Source: Tigriopus japonicus (taxonomy: Eukaryota; Arthropoda; Copepoda; Harpacticoida; Harpacticidae). Taken from it: DNA of 64,000 bases. Numbering within the stretch: the stretch's first letter is position 1; each line of letters opens with the position of its first letter. The stretch covers positions 510,571-574,570 of the forward strand of contig JAAGOF010000323.1 of the NCBI GenBank assembly GCA_010645155.1. The letters are read 5' to 3'. Below the pieces are notes generated by a model, which had not been told where the DNA came from, did no database searches, and worked only from the letters and a program-made list of their open reading frames with translations. Position numbers and translations under genes: made by a program. Below, in pieces: positions 1 to 11,275 of the stretch.

Positions 1-1
1 T

Positions 2-3000
2 CGGGTTGGCAATTGGCTTTTGGGTGTTGGAGTCATGATAGTCTTGGCTTATCATTGGGCTGGCTATCTGGCACAGCTACATGACAACCAATTTTGGTTC
101 GTCAACATTAAGGTAAGTGTCCATCAGGCCTTTCTCGTGGCTCCTTCTCTCGCATTAATCTGGCTCTTCGAGGGTAAAAGTAAGCTTTTATGAAAGAAAG
201 CGAAGCAAAAAGTGAATCGACAGGTTGAGACAGGTTTATTGTTTCGCATGAATATATTGTGTTACGTTTTGATTTTGTAAAAAAAAATTACAAACATTGT
301 AATGTTTTTGGTCAAGTCTTTGAAGCAAAAGAAAGATTTAAGAAAAAAGTAAGATAACAAAGAAGAAACATTCAAGGACAATGTAAAATTACAAAAAAGA
401 AAACATCCAAGGAAAATGTAAAATTACAAAAAAGAAAGCATCCAAGGAAAATGTAAAATTACAAAAAAGAAAGCATCCAAGGAAAATGTAAAATTACAAA
501 AAAGAAAACATCCAAGAAATATGTAAAATTACAAAAAAGAAAACAAGTAAGAAACTGAATTTTCATGGATAAATTTGCTTGCAGGAAGTGGAGCGAGAAA
601 TTTCGTTTCGCACAGAGCAAGGCCTTTATTATTCATATTACAAGCAACTGGTTCGAGCCCCGACTGTGGAACAAGGCATGGCTCAACTTCGCTCTGACAC
701 AATCACGGAACATGGCCGAACCATTAATATTTTCCATCGTTTCAACATTCACCAAGAGCTCTTTCTAGCTGCCTTATATCGGGTGATCAATTTTGGGCTC
801 CGACCCATCTTCTTCTACATCTACTCGGTGTTCTCGCTTCAAGGCATGTTCCTGTGTGCCATGTATTTGATAACGTGGAATTTGAGTGGAACATGGCTCT
901 CTGGGGTTGTTATGACGGCCTTTCTTGTTTGCCACAGGTATGTATCGCGTTCAACTTTTCTAGTTTTTAATCCTCTTTGCCCTGGAAAAGGCCTTGCTTT
1001 TGGGCAAAAAAAAAAAACAAATACTGTTCTCTCAAACCATCACTCAATGTGGTTGGTAGTTGTATGTTTCATCCATGTCTGACGTGCTTGGATGATTTCA
1101 TGCCACACAAAAATGTTCTCGTGTAAAAAGAACTGTCCAAAACTATTAAGAGATAGCTCATTGAAGCCTAATGCTATCTGAGAGTTTTAATTTGGGCTGT
1201 TTCAGAATGAACGTGACTCGAGTCGAGTTTACAATTCCACTACGGGAGCATTTCTCTCTGCCCTTCATTTTTTCACAATTCTTCGCCATTGGACTTTATT
1301 TCGACTCCAAAGGACGAAAGTACGAGGTAAGAAGGCTGTGTGTGTTTTTACGAATATGCTACAAAAATGACCCTCATTGCAAAGAAAAGCATCAATCGAT
1401 GTTGCATTTTTGCTTGTCAGGTTTTCTAAAATGATTTAATTTGAGGGTAGAATGGATTCAACCAACCTATTTCAATTTTGAAGTAATTCTTTTAAAACGT
1501 CAAAGCTTATGAATGTGGTAAAGATAATATGCTACATGAGCCACTTCAACCTTTAAAAACGTCAGGTGATGTTTGAGGTTGCAAGCAGGGTTGCCAGCTC
1601 TTTGACGGTCCGTATTACAAGATTTGCCACTACCAAAATTCATCTATTGAAATCCTGAACGCGTGCGCCCTCTTTTGGACTTAAATAGTCAAAATAACGA
1701 ACAAAATTAATATTTTTTCAGGATTATATTATTATTATTTATTTAAAGGAAGCCAGAGTGGCCGCGCGTACTAATGCGTTCTTATAAGTGCCGAGTGTAA
1801 GTGCTTCCCCAGACGGCGTAGGTTCGAATCCTGATGGGGGTCGGATTGAAGCTGTCGGGAGAAATCCTTGTTTACAGGGAACTGCATTCCTTGTAGTGGT
1901 ATTGGAAAATCCGCAAAAACAACAAAAAAAAAAAATTAAGTGTTCAATAGGGCCCGGAGATGAACTTGAAAAATTGATCAATTAATCTTTCAACCTTTTG
2001 GGCAAAACTTTGTTAACATTCAAGTGGTTTTTTTTTTTCAGGAAATTTTCATTTTTTTTTAAATCTTTAAAGAAAAATAGGGCCCTTTTCTTAATCATTT
2101 CGTTAAAATTTGGCAATCAAATATGTTGGGTGTTTGGGGAAATTTTCCATATTTTCAACAATTGAAAATATTGGACTCTTATCATGCTCAACTTACTTCT
2201 TGACTTCAATAACTAATTGCATAGTATGATACTAATATTGTGGCTGTTCTTGTTTGTGAATTACACTATATTTATTTTGCAAAAGTTAACTTATCAATGA
2301 CTGGATTCATTCTTATTGGCAAGATCTACATAAATTGATTGCAATATCGAATTTTGTTTTAACTTGAACTTCCTGATTGACGGTGGCAATGACAGCGGCA
2401 AACATTCGAAGCTTCACATAAGCCAAATACCCTGACCGAGTTGACGCTTCTTTCACATGAGCTTCTTTAACCGGGGAGAGAAAGGTCAAATATTGTATTG
2501 GAAGAATTGAATCTTTAAAGATGCCCAATTTAACGCTTTTGATTAATTTTGTCACTATTAGTGGTATATATCAGGGGGTCGGCAACCACTTTTGGGTCAA
2601 GGCCCACAAAGTTGTTTACACGTTGTCAGGGGCCCACCTAACAGACGCTGGTAGGTTCAGGGGCCCACAAATTAACGATCAACGAGCTTTGTTTGGGCCC
2701 AAGAGAACAGTACTATGGATGTCTCGCGGGCCCACTATTTTGGACTTTCCCCATAGCTTCTGGGCCCACCAAAGACCACCCTTAGGCCCATATGGGCCGC
2801 GGCCCACCGGTTTCCTATCCCTTTTCTATATACTGTAAGCTAGTGAAGGAGAATCTAAACTGAATGCAAGTGACTTGCTGGAAGCGTCATTGTATCCCTA
2901 AAACTCTTGTTGGCATCAAAGTGAACGTTTAAATAACCAGGGAAGGTTTTACAAGACGAGATTGAAGCGCAATCTCTCAATCATCATTTTCTAGTCAATC

Positions 3001-6000
3001 CCTTTTGGTGACCTACCACGATGACCATATGAAGTAATGAAATATTGCTATAAATGTAAAGTTTATACTACTGATCTCTTTCAGAAACTGCATTTGATGT
3101 CCATCTACCTCCTTACCTTCTTACTAACCGTCACGTGGCAATTCGCTCAATTCGTTCTCCTCCTTCAAGGATTGGTGTTGTTTGCTTTTGCCATTCTGGG
3201 TATCTTGGAAAACAACAAGGTTAGTGCCCCAATTTGGACTTGTTTTTCATTTTGTTCCACATGAATCAAGATGTTTTGATGTTTCTATGTAAGCGAAGGT
3301 TGTAGAGGAGCTGGGTATTTATCTAAACAACATTTGTCTTCTATTTCCCAAGCAGAGGCCAACTTTTGTGTACTTTTATGCTTGACTTCCATTCGAAACC
3401 AAACTTTAGCAATTGTTGAAAAGCCTCAGTATTGCGAAGATGACGTTTAATCTCCATTCATTTAGGTGGCTTTTCTTTTTGTTACATCTTCCCAATGGTA
3501 TTGTTGTCTCAAATTCCGTAAAGTTTTCATTAAATGCGTTCCACGTCCCATTCCACGAGATTCGGCATAAAATCGGTCTTACAACTAGATTGCCACGTGT
3601 ATCAATAATTTTATGAGAACTCCAAGCAATAGATTTAAATCGTCGTGAAAGAAGCTTTCGCGTTGTCTTCATTTAGCCACAACGTTTGCTAATTTTTGTT
3701 TGTCCAAGTTGTCAGATTGTCCAAAGTGAAAATTGCAAAACACGGAAGACTCCCGTTTAAGACCGTTTTAAGGAAGCTCTCAAAGTCACTTAGATGGCTT
3801 TCACACATTTCAACACACTTTGCCTGGTGCTCTATCTCGTTCACAATTTGAACAACTTGCTGTAAGAGCAAATGTCATCTAGGAAGCGTCATTTATTGAG
3901 TTGAAAATAGCTCTAAAATCAGGAGACTTTACCTCCATTTTGCTTCCATCTCGAGACGAATTTTGAAGCTTTGATTTAGCATCTCTATTAGAAAGAAATT
4001 TCTTTGATAATTAGGTGCATTTGGTAGTTTCATATCTAAAACAAATCGGTTTTACTAATCATCGTATCAGGCCCTCCCCGATTTGTGCAATTCTCTTTCA
4101 AGGTCAGCAAGATATTGGCCACAACTTTGACTGCCATCGTGACCGTGTGGTATCTACAATTCTATCAGACAATGGTTCTTAACTCCCTGGTGGTGAGTCT
4201 AGTCCCAGTGGCCATCGTCATCCTCCAAAGCTACAATGAAGGTCGTGTTCGACGACCTGGAATATGGAACAATCTTCAGTGGTCCATTGTCAAAATTATT
4301 CTGGGAATAATTTCGACCATTGCCCTGAACACATTAGTAAAGGTAAGAACTCCGGGGACGGTCACAAACCTAAAACGCCAAACACGACATTTTGAACCCT
4401 GTTCTCTTCGCCTTTTTAGGTCTTATCCGGTCAAGATGCGGACAACCACATCTTCCGCTTTGTTCAGTCCAAGTTCGGCTTTGTGGATCAAACGGATTTC
4501 GAGACTCGCCTTTATTTGTGCCTGCCTAGTTTCCAGCCTCTTCCATGGCAATACTATCTGGCTATGAATGAGACCGGTTCCATGAGCCTTTACTGCTCAT
4601 TTGTGATCCTCGAGGTGACCCTCATCGTTATGAGTGTGTTCTGGCATTGGCACCACAAAGTCAAGTCAGAAGACAAGGCACCCAAGCATCAGTCAAGCGG
4701 AATTTATCACTGGTTCCGATCCAATGGAGACCTGGATTTCATTCGGGATCGAAAGATGAGCCAAGGATGGTGTTTCCACATTGGTGAGCAGCATATTCTG
4801 ACTGGTTTCCGGGGAACCCAATCAAATAAACTTTGGGAATTTTTCCTCGTTTCCCCGTGAAAGAACTGTAGCCGTGGAATTCATTTCCTGATTGAAGTTC
4901 AACTTCATGTTCCGAGAAATGTCATTTCATGTCGATGAATGAAGTCTTTTTACATTGAGCCTTGGCAAGGAGATTTAGAGGAACCAATGTTTTTTTTCTA
5001 TAGGTCAGTCCTTGATTTTGGCCGTTCTAGCCATGACCACTTTGCGTATGAAATGTTTTTGGGGCCCATATATTTGCATCTTTTCGAGTGTGATGGTGTG
5101 TCATCCCGATCTCTGGAGCTTTGTGGTCTCCAAACTTGGAGGAGGTCGAGGGAATTGGAAACTCACCAATCTACTTCGACACATTATCCTCGCTTCGTGC
5201 ATTTTCGCTCTCTACTCCTCACACAAAAGCCGGATCAACGACGAACTCGATGACTTGAAGTACGTGCTCCAAAGCGTGTGTGAATTCTGGGTCGATATAA
5301 GTTGAATTCCGTCTTTCTTTCTTTTTTCTTCTTCTCCTCCCTTCAAGAGAGTTCCACGATCCAGACACGGTGGAACTAATGGAATGGATCCCTAAGCAGA
5401 CTCCACCTAATGCTGCTTTCACGGGAAGCATGCAGCTTTTAGCGGGAGTCAAACTTTGCACCGGGAGGCCGCTCACAAATCATCCTCATTTCGAGGACAA
5501 GGAACTCCGACAACGCACCAAAGAGGTACGACCATCTTCCTGGATCTCCTCCGTGTTTCTGCAATAGCTCTTTGGGGGAGCGAGAGGTCGTTTATCAGGC
5601 TTTATGGGCAACGAAACAAAGGCCAGAAGAAACCTGAGTGTAGCAGAATTCCGATTAGATATGAAATTAGCATATGCGCACATGCGATGCCAGAAATGGC
5701 GTTTGATCACACTGAACCGTAACTGTTGTCAATGGTAATAGTTGCGGTAGGAGAATCACTGATTTATTGTGGTTTTTGTCGTCCTTCGACCCCCCTGAGC
5801 TTTGAATAGTTGGAATTTACGTAGCTGTACTTGACAGACTCTTCACCCTTTCTGCATCATTGAATTGGATGAAGCCACATTTCCTCCTAGAGAACAAAGT
5901 CAAGTCGGAAAGGTAAAGGTAATTGGCAATAGAAAGGGATTAGCAAGTCATGATGATCTTCTCATCAGGAAGTGTTTCAATGTCAATGACATGTCTTGGC

Positions 6001-9000
6001 AGAATTGACATCAGACCATCATTGTAAATGTGTTCTTATTCGTTCCTTGACAGTTGTACCAGATCTACGCCCGCAAGTCACCTCAAGAAGTTCATGACAT
6101 TCTTGTCAAGTACAACACATCCTATATCATCTTGGAGGATAGCATTTGTCTGTCGAGATCCGAGAACCGATGCAATCTCCCGACCACAATGGACCTGACC
6201 AATGGACATGTAAGTGGGGAGATATGGAGATGGTATGCATTTCCAGTATCCATATCAATCATGAGCTTTTTAACATGTCTTGAGGACTTTATTCAGAGAT
6301 GGATTCGTCTGTGAATCTTTTGCAACTCATGGAAAGGATTGGCTAAGTGAATCAGTCAGAGTTCCATACTCGGAATAGAGTAGTAGGTTCTTGCGGGATG
6401 TCGTCCTTGAATCCCATGAAAAAAAGTGGATGGATTCTTGTGAAATTGAAATTGAATAGAGAAGGCATTAAGTCGAGAAATGTCTGGCTACTTACTTTGG
6501 ATGAAGTGCCTTTAAAATTGAAGGAATCCATTTGTTAAACTTAGACACGGTTGGGCTGACAAAACACGTGTATCTTAACCTATGCAGCAGGTTGACATCA
6601 TTTTTTGGGGGGCTTTATGGTGAACAATAAATACAAAATGTAAACTTTTCACTGCAAGAAGAATAAAGAGAAGAGAATACTGTTGAAACCTTATAATAGT
6701 TAACCTTAAATTGATTTATTCAACCAAATGTGATGAGGATTTTTTTGCCAAAATGATTTGCAGCATCTGCAAGGGGGTTCAAGATGAAAATTTTAAATAT
6801 AAACTCAGCATAGCTTTTTTGATACATATAATTAGAATTATTTAAAACGTATGATCTTCGTTACACTCACTTGATAATAAATGATATTAACTTGGATTCT
6901 TTGTATGATATAAAATCCAGAAAAAGTATTTGCCTAAAAGGAAAAATGAGTGTTTTTCTTGTTTTTTACGAAATAATTCGGGATCCTATGAAATTAGAGC
7001 GGATTAAAAGAGAGTGTGTACAAAATAGAGCGAATCAAAATAGTGCCGGTTCAAAATAGAGCCTCTTCATAAGAGAGTAAATCAAATTAGAGCCAGGTCA
7101 AAAGAGAGTGTATTGAATTTGAGCGAAAATAGCGTTCGTTCAATTCCTCAATTTTAACTTGAGAAGAAAATTATAAATGACAAACCAAATAAATTAGTTA
7201 GCAATGTTGAAGGAGTTCAAGAAGACCCAAAAGGATAAGGAAAAGCTTTTTTACCAAGGCTCCTTTTTATGATAGAAAATCCCAACAAACAGGGTCGGCA
7301 ACCATAGTGTAGACGCTATAAGACTATCAGAAATAATACAATTTTTGATATTTTTTCAATTTACACTTTCAAAATCCCAAGGTGTTAATGAACAGAAGTT
7401 AATTCTTTCACATTTTCTTTTTGAAGCCCATGGGCATGAAGGGGCTATTGGCATTGATGAGATAATTGAGACAGTTGGCACTATTCTTTTTATGGAAAAT
7501 GACCTTCATGAAGAAATTTTTTTAGGTTATGGAAAAATTTTTTCCCCAAAAAGAGCCTTTCAAATACTTTAAAGGAGCCTTGTTCACTCTAACCTCAGGA
7601 AATACATATTTGAAAGAAATTTTATAAATTCACTCTATTATGATTAGCTCTAAAATGTCACGCTCTCATATGATTTGGCTCTATTGATTTGGCTCTATTT
7701 TGAAGTGGCGCTATTTTGATTGGCTCTATTTTGTACCCACTCTCTTTTGATCCACGCTATTATCATAAAGTCCCAATAATTCCTTGAGAAGTGGTTAAAA
7801 TAGATCAAGCCAAACTTTTCCCTTATAGCAACCAAGGTAAAATCATTGGAATGCCTTTCGTGTTAAAATATTGTACCATGATATAAAACTGTCAGACATT
7901 TGCTTTCGGGATTTGAGACAGAACAGGGTGTAATTACTTTGTGTTTGAATTTGGTGATGGATATTTTCCAACACGCTTCGAATCTGTCAATTTTCATGTC
8001 ACCTTTTTTCGTCCTCAATGATTGAATTTTCCTCCCATCAAAATGGTATTCTGACCGTAGTGTGACGATGCCAAATTTGGTATAGTACTTCCTCGTATTT
8101 ATCGTGTTTCTCGTCCAAGTGTTCATTTGACCATTGCATTGTTCCTTCCTCACACTGACAAGTTATCCAGTGCTTTTACCCTTGGATTCCGACAGATTTT
8201 CCTTTGATTGACCTTGTTTGAGGAAGTGATGCATAACCAAGTCTAGGGCTTCCTTAATGGAAATTAATGGTTGAGTAGCGAAATCGACAACGATGAGATG
8301 ATCGACTGTATTTGCTCTCGCTATTTGAGAGAAGTAGGCCAAGTTCGAACATCTGTAGAAAAGCGAGGGTTTCTCATAAATTTCTCTCCGAACCTAGTTT
8401 AGAAATTTCAGTTTAGAAATAAATTTTAATTTTCTATCTCAAAAGTGGAGCACTGTGTTGAAAATAGTGAGTAGAGGGCGGAATAAAAGTTGGAATAAAT
8501 GGCAAAAAAAATAAGTTTTTTTTATTTAGAAATATAGCTAAAAAGAGTCCTTCAGCTAAAAATGGCCAAAAAAAAAATTTCAGCTAAAAGTGGTAAAATA
8601 AATTTAATTTGCCACTTAATATGCCGAAATTACTTGATCTGGCGTTTTTTAAGTTTGTGATTTTTTTTGTCCTCGACTTTTAGACTAGAATTTGTTTTGT
8701 TCTTGTTCTTTAATGTAGGAAAAATTGACGACAATTTTTAATCCACCCTATTAAGTAATCCATGGTTCGAATGTAAAATGCTTCAACACATTATTGGAAA
8801 CTTCTTGCAACGACAATTCACGTGAATCATCACTAGATTCAGATTGCTTGTGAACTTCCGAAGGGAGAAAAATGAAATAGCTGCACTTGAGTAATCTCTC
8901 GTTAGCAATACGCTTTTTAAATAGAACGTGAAAGGAATTTTTTTGGTAGAGGAAACAACTAATTGATTGCTTAATTAATTCTCAACACGATAACCATCGT

Positions 9001-9359
9001 AGTAATTTGTAATCAAATCAGAGAACAATTCCTAAACAAGTTTATATTACTGATTTTTACCTTTTTGTAAGCCCAACCATCGGTTCTTTCAAATCATCCA
9101 GCACATTCTTCTGCATATCCAATAAATCACGAAAAATGGACCTAATTTATAACTGCTAAAAGATCATGTGATTGATTCTCTTTTCCAGATACCTGACGAC
9201 GGGATTCGAGACCCTCCCCATTTGGTTCACGCCCCCAATCGTCGATTCTGTGATGAGATTCGCAAAGGTCACGCTTCGTTCACAACGTTGTTTAAGAAAG
9301 TGTTCGAGAATCGCACATTCCGCGTGTATCAAGTTCTGTCGGCGAAAAAAGCCTCGTGA
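2..9359 (+). CDS. dpy-19: DPY-19-type protein C-mannosyltransferase (5' partial)
   Basis: Predicted ER multi-pass GT-C enzyme that moves mannose from dolichol-phosphate-mannose to tryptophan in WxxW motifs of secreted and thrombospondin-repeat proteins. Ten exons join in phase: 2-112, 585-937, 1206-1326, 3085-3219, 4103-4342, 4420-4783, 5004-5259, 5348-5525, 6054-6209 and 9189-9359, giving 694 codons and a TGA at 9357-9359. Family hallmarks, read by eye: EVEREISFRTEQGLYYSYYK (start of exon 2), ERL-type loop replaced by TRVEFTIPLRE (exon 3), several hydrophobic helices (exons 4-7), FHDPDTVELMEWIP (exon 8), and SYIILEDSICLSR followed by NGH (exon 9). The family is about 650-750 aa, so only a short N-terminus is missing upstream. 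Introns hold a SINE, a hAT-like MITE and a long-TIR element. DPY19 paralogues differ little, so orthology to a specific one is not settled. Confidence 0.93.
369..543. repeat. 35-bp tandem repeat, five copies
   Basis: Five head-to-tail copies of a 35-bp A-rich unit start at 369, 404, 439, 474 and 509. Each contains a CATCCAAGGAAAATG-like core followed by an AAATTACAAAAAAGAAA tract. The array lies in the first visible intron of the DPY-19 gene. Copies differ by only a few bases, so this looks like a young minisatellite. Confidence 0.9.
1748..1936 (+). repeat. tRNA-Leu-like SINE, family A, copy 1
   Basis: The head resembles a tRNA of the Leu/Ser type: GGAAGCCAGAGTGGCCG as the A-box region and a clear B box GGTTCGAATCC near 1821. 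A conserved body (GAAGCTGTCGGGAGAAATCC) and an A-rich tail (AAAATCCGC then A-rich) follow. Two further copies are in this window, at 33915-34106 and 28549-28640. It sits in a DPY-19 intron on the gene's strand. The two long TTG/ATG reading frames across it are chance. Confidence 0.8.
2572..2825. mobile_element. hAT-like MITE (CAGGGGGTCGGCAACC end)
   Basis: The left end CAGGGGGTCGGCAACCAC is of the type seen in many animal hAT elements. The right end is a degenerate inverted copy (CCGGTTTCCTATCCCTTTT). Flanks GTATATAT and CTATATAC match at 6 of 8 positions and could be an eroded 8-bp target duplication. The body is packed with GGGCCCAC-type words in both orientations, which suggests a folded non-autonomous element. 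It lies in a DPY-19 intron. No transposase frame is present. Confidence 0.6.
6980..7774. mobile_element. 795-bp non-autonomous transposon with long terminal inverted repeats
   Basis: Both ends carry matching inverted repeats of at least 90 bp, beginning GGGATCCTATGA on the left and GGGACTTTATGA on the right (read inward). Both continue through AAAAGAGAGTG and a TACAAAATAGAGC-type block. The element is bracketed by a perfect 8-bp direct repeat AATAATTC at 6972-6979 and 7775-7782, a target-site duplication. The TIRs are built from short variants of a module like CAAAATAGAGCC. An internal 75-codon frame (7345-7572) shows no recognisable transposase motif. The 8-bp duplication fits hAT, P or Merlin-type mobilisation; the superfamily is not settled. 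Confidence 0.85.
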
Positions 9360-11223
9360 TGATGACAAAGACGGCGATATTGACACATTACGACAAGCAA
9401 AACTTGTCACATAAAATGTGCTGTGATAATAGCGCAAATTTCTCCCACGGGCTTTGTGCACTGGTTTTTAGAGGTCAGCTCTCTTGAATGATTTCTTCAT
9501 TTTCCCAGAGCAAAACTTACGTGTCTTCATTCTCTCCGTGTTTGCACTCTCAACGCCAAGGAATCAGATCACATTCGACGTATATTGTGTTTTTAGAACC
9601 CCCCTCGATTAATTTTGCCGTGAGAACTGGGATTCCACAATGTTTGAAATATTGCATTAAAAAGACCTGTGTGATACCGATAAACTGAGCGATGTTTTAA
9701 TCTATGGTAGTCAATGGAAAACCAATCCATCAAGATCCCATTAGACATAACTTCACCACACTTTGAACAATTTGGCCGTTGCATATATCAGAAACTAGCT
9801 TAATTTGACGTTTCTAGGACGACAAAGGCATTCCAAGACGTCTTCAGGCTTGACATAAAGCATGGCATGAGAAGATATTGATAGGGGGAACATCCTCGAT
9901 GGTCGAGGCTAAGTGTTTGAAACTAAGATTAATGAAAACACGACTGACACCGAAGTAAAAGAATAGCCATTCATCCTCGTGACAAGGTGAATGCATGCCA
10001 ACACGGTGGTCGATGGTTATAGGCCAATTTGTGGCCACAAAACCATAACTGAGTAAGGACTAATGAGAGGCTCTGATCCATTAATTTGATCAAACGTCGT
10101 GCTGACTTCTTCGATTCTCTCTTCTTCTCGAGGTAAAGGTATAATTTGGGAAAAATGCGGTGTCATTGGCTTTGACATCTTCCTGGAAATTGCACCTACG
10201 TACTGTGTACTCCATGCATAGAGCATTGTACGTTTACGGAAAGGAGGAAATAGACATGGAAAACCATCGCAGAGTGAGAAGCCACCTCAAGATAAATGAC
10301 AAAAGACAGGACATCCATCTGCTTGGAAATTAATGAATACAAACGTACATTAGCAAAGGGGGAGAAATGAGTTTTGGATCAGTATTGAGGGCACACGAGC
10401 TTTCCGTTCGGACGAAAGACCCTTTAAAAATCGTTCACATAGGCTTATTTGGAGGACTAAGGTTAATAATTTTGGATTTAGGTTTTCGCCCTAGGTTTTT
10501 AGATTAGCCGATTTTGGTCTTCAAACAAACATGTGGACGCAATGATTCGCACTGGAACCACAACAAGAAGTAAAAATACGGAAATTTCCTGTCATTCTAT
10601 GGAGATTAGCCAGTCACAACCTGATGAGTGATTGAAGATGCGGACACCGTGTTACTTTTTCTGTGTTCTTCTATTGCTCCTAGTCAATGTACATACTAGA
10701 ATGATTATGTAGTCGACGAGCTATGAAGTATGAACCTTGACGAAAATGTGAGCGACACACATAACAACAACACGGCGACAATTTGGACCCAGGTCTAAAT
10801 ATGTTTGTTCATGATTAATGTCAAACTTAACGTAACAAGGGACCTTGAAATTGTCAGACGAAGAAGCGCAATACATACGAATGCGCTAGAATACGCTCCA
10901 AATTTCGGAAAAAACAGCGACCGACCGACGAACGCGTGCCAAGGGTTAAATTTGTGTGAGATTCTCAAACAACAGCGCAGCCACCGCAAGTTCAATATTT
11001 CGTGGTTGGATTCGTTATACCGTATGTGCGCATATGGTCGTAGTTTTGTTGGCACATTGGCACGACCTTCAGATTAGTACAGATTATTATTTATGACTAA
11101 CTTGAACTCGAAGGTATGATTGAAGCTCTTTTGGAGGAGATGAACAATTTCTCCTATCCTTGTCCATGCAAATCGTGTCGTTTGCATTTAAACGCCAACT
11201 TCCGGTAAACGAGATTCTCTCTC
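9360..11223. other. Intergenic spacer
   Basis: This holds the 3' flank of the DPY-19 gene and the region past the end of the cuticle gene. Frames here are short, overlap on both strands and lack recognisable motifs. I see no gene, RNA or clear repeat. Confidence 0.6.
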
Positions 11224-11229
11224 TTTATT
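11224..11229 (-). promoter_or_regulatory. Polyadenylation signal of the cuticle gene
   Basis: TTTATT on the + strand reads AATAAA on the minus strand, about 47 bases past the TAG/TAA end of the cuticle gene at 11276. Confidence 0.55.
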
Positions 11230-11275
11230 AGGAACAACGCTATAAATTATCAGTTAGTAATGGGATGAGTGGTTT

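Noticed and set aside
369..543. Possible CRISPR-like regular repeat
   Set aside because: Units are directly adjacent with no spacers; it is a minisatellite in a eukaryotic intron.
1748..1850. Possible true tRNA-Leu gene
   Set aside because: A and B boxes are present, but the acceptor stem does not close, and a SINE body and A-rich tail follow with other copies in the window.
7345..7572. 75-codon frame inside the long-TIR element as a transposase
   Set aside because: No catalytic or DNA-binding motif; too short.
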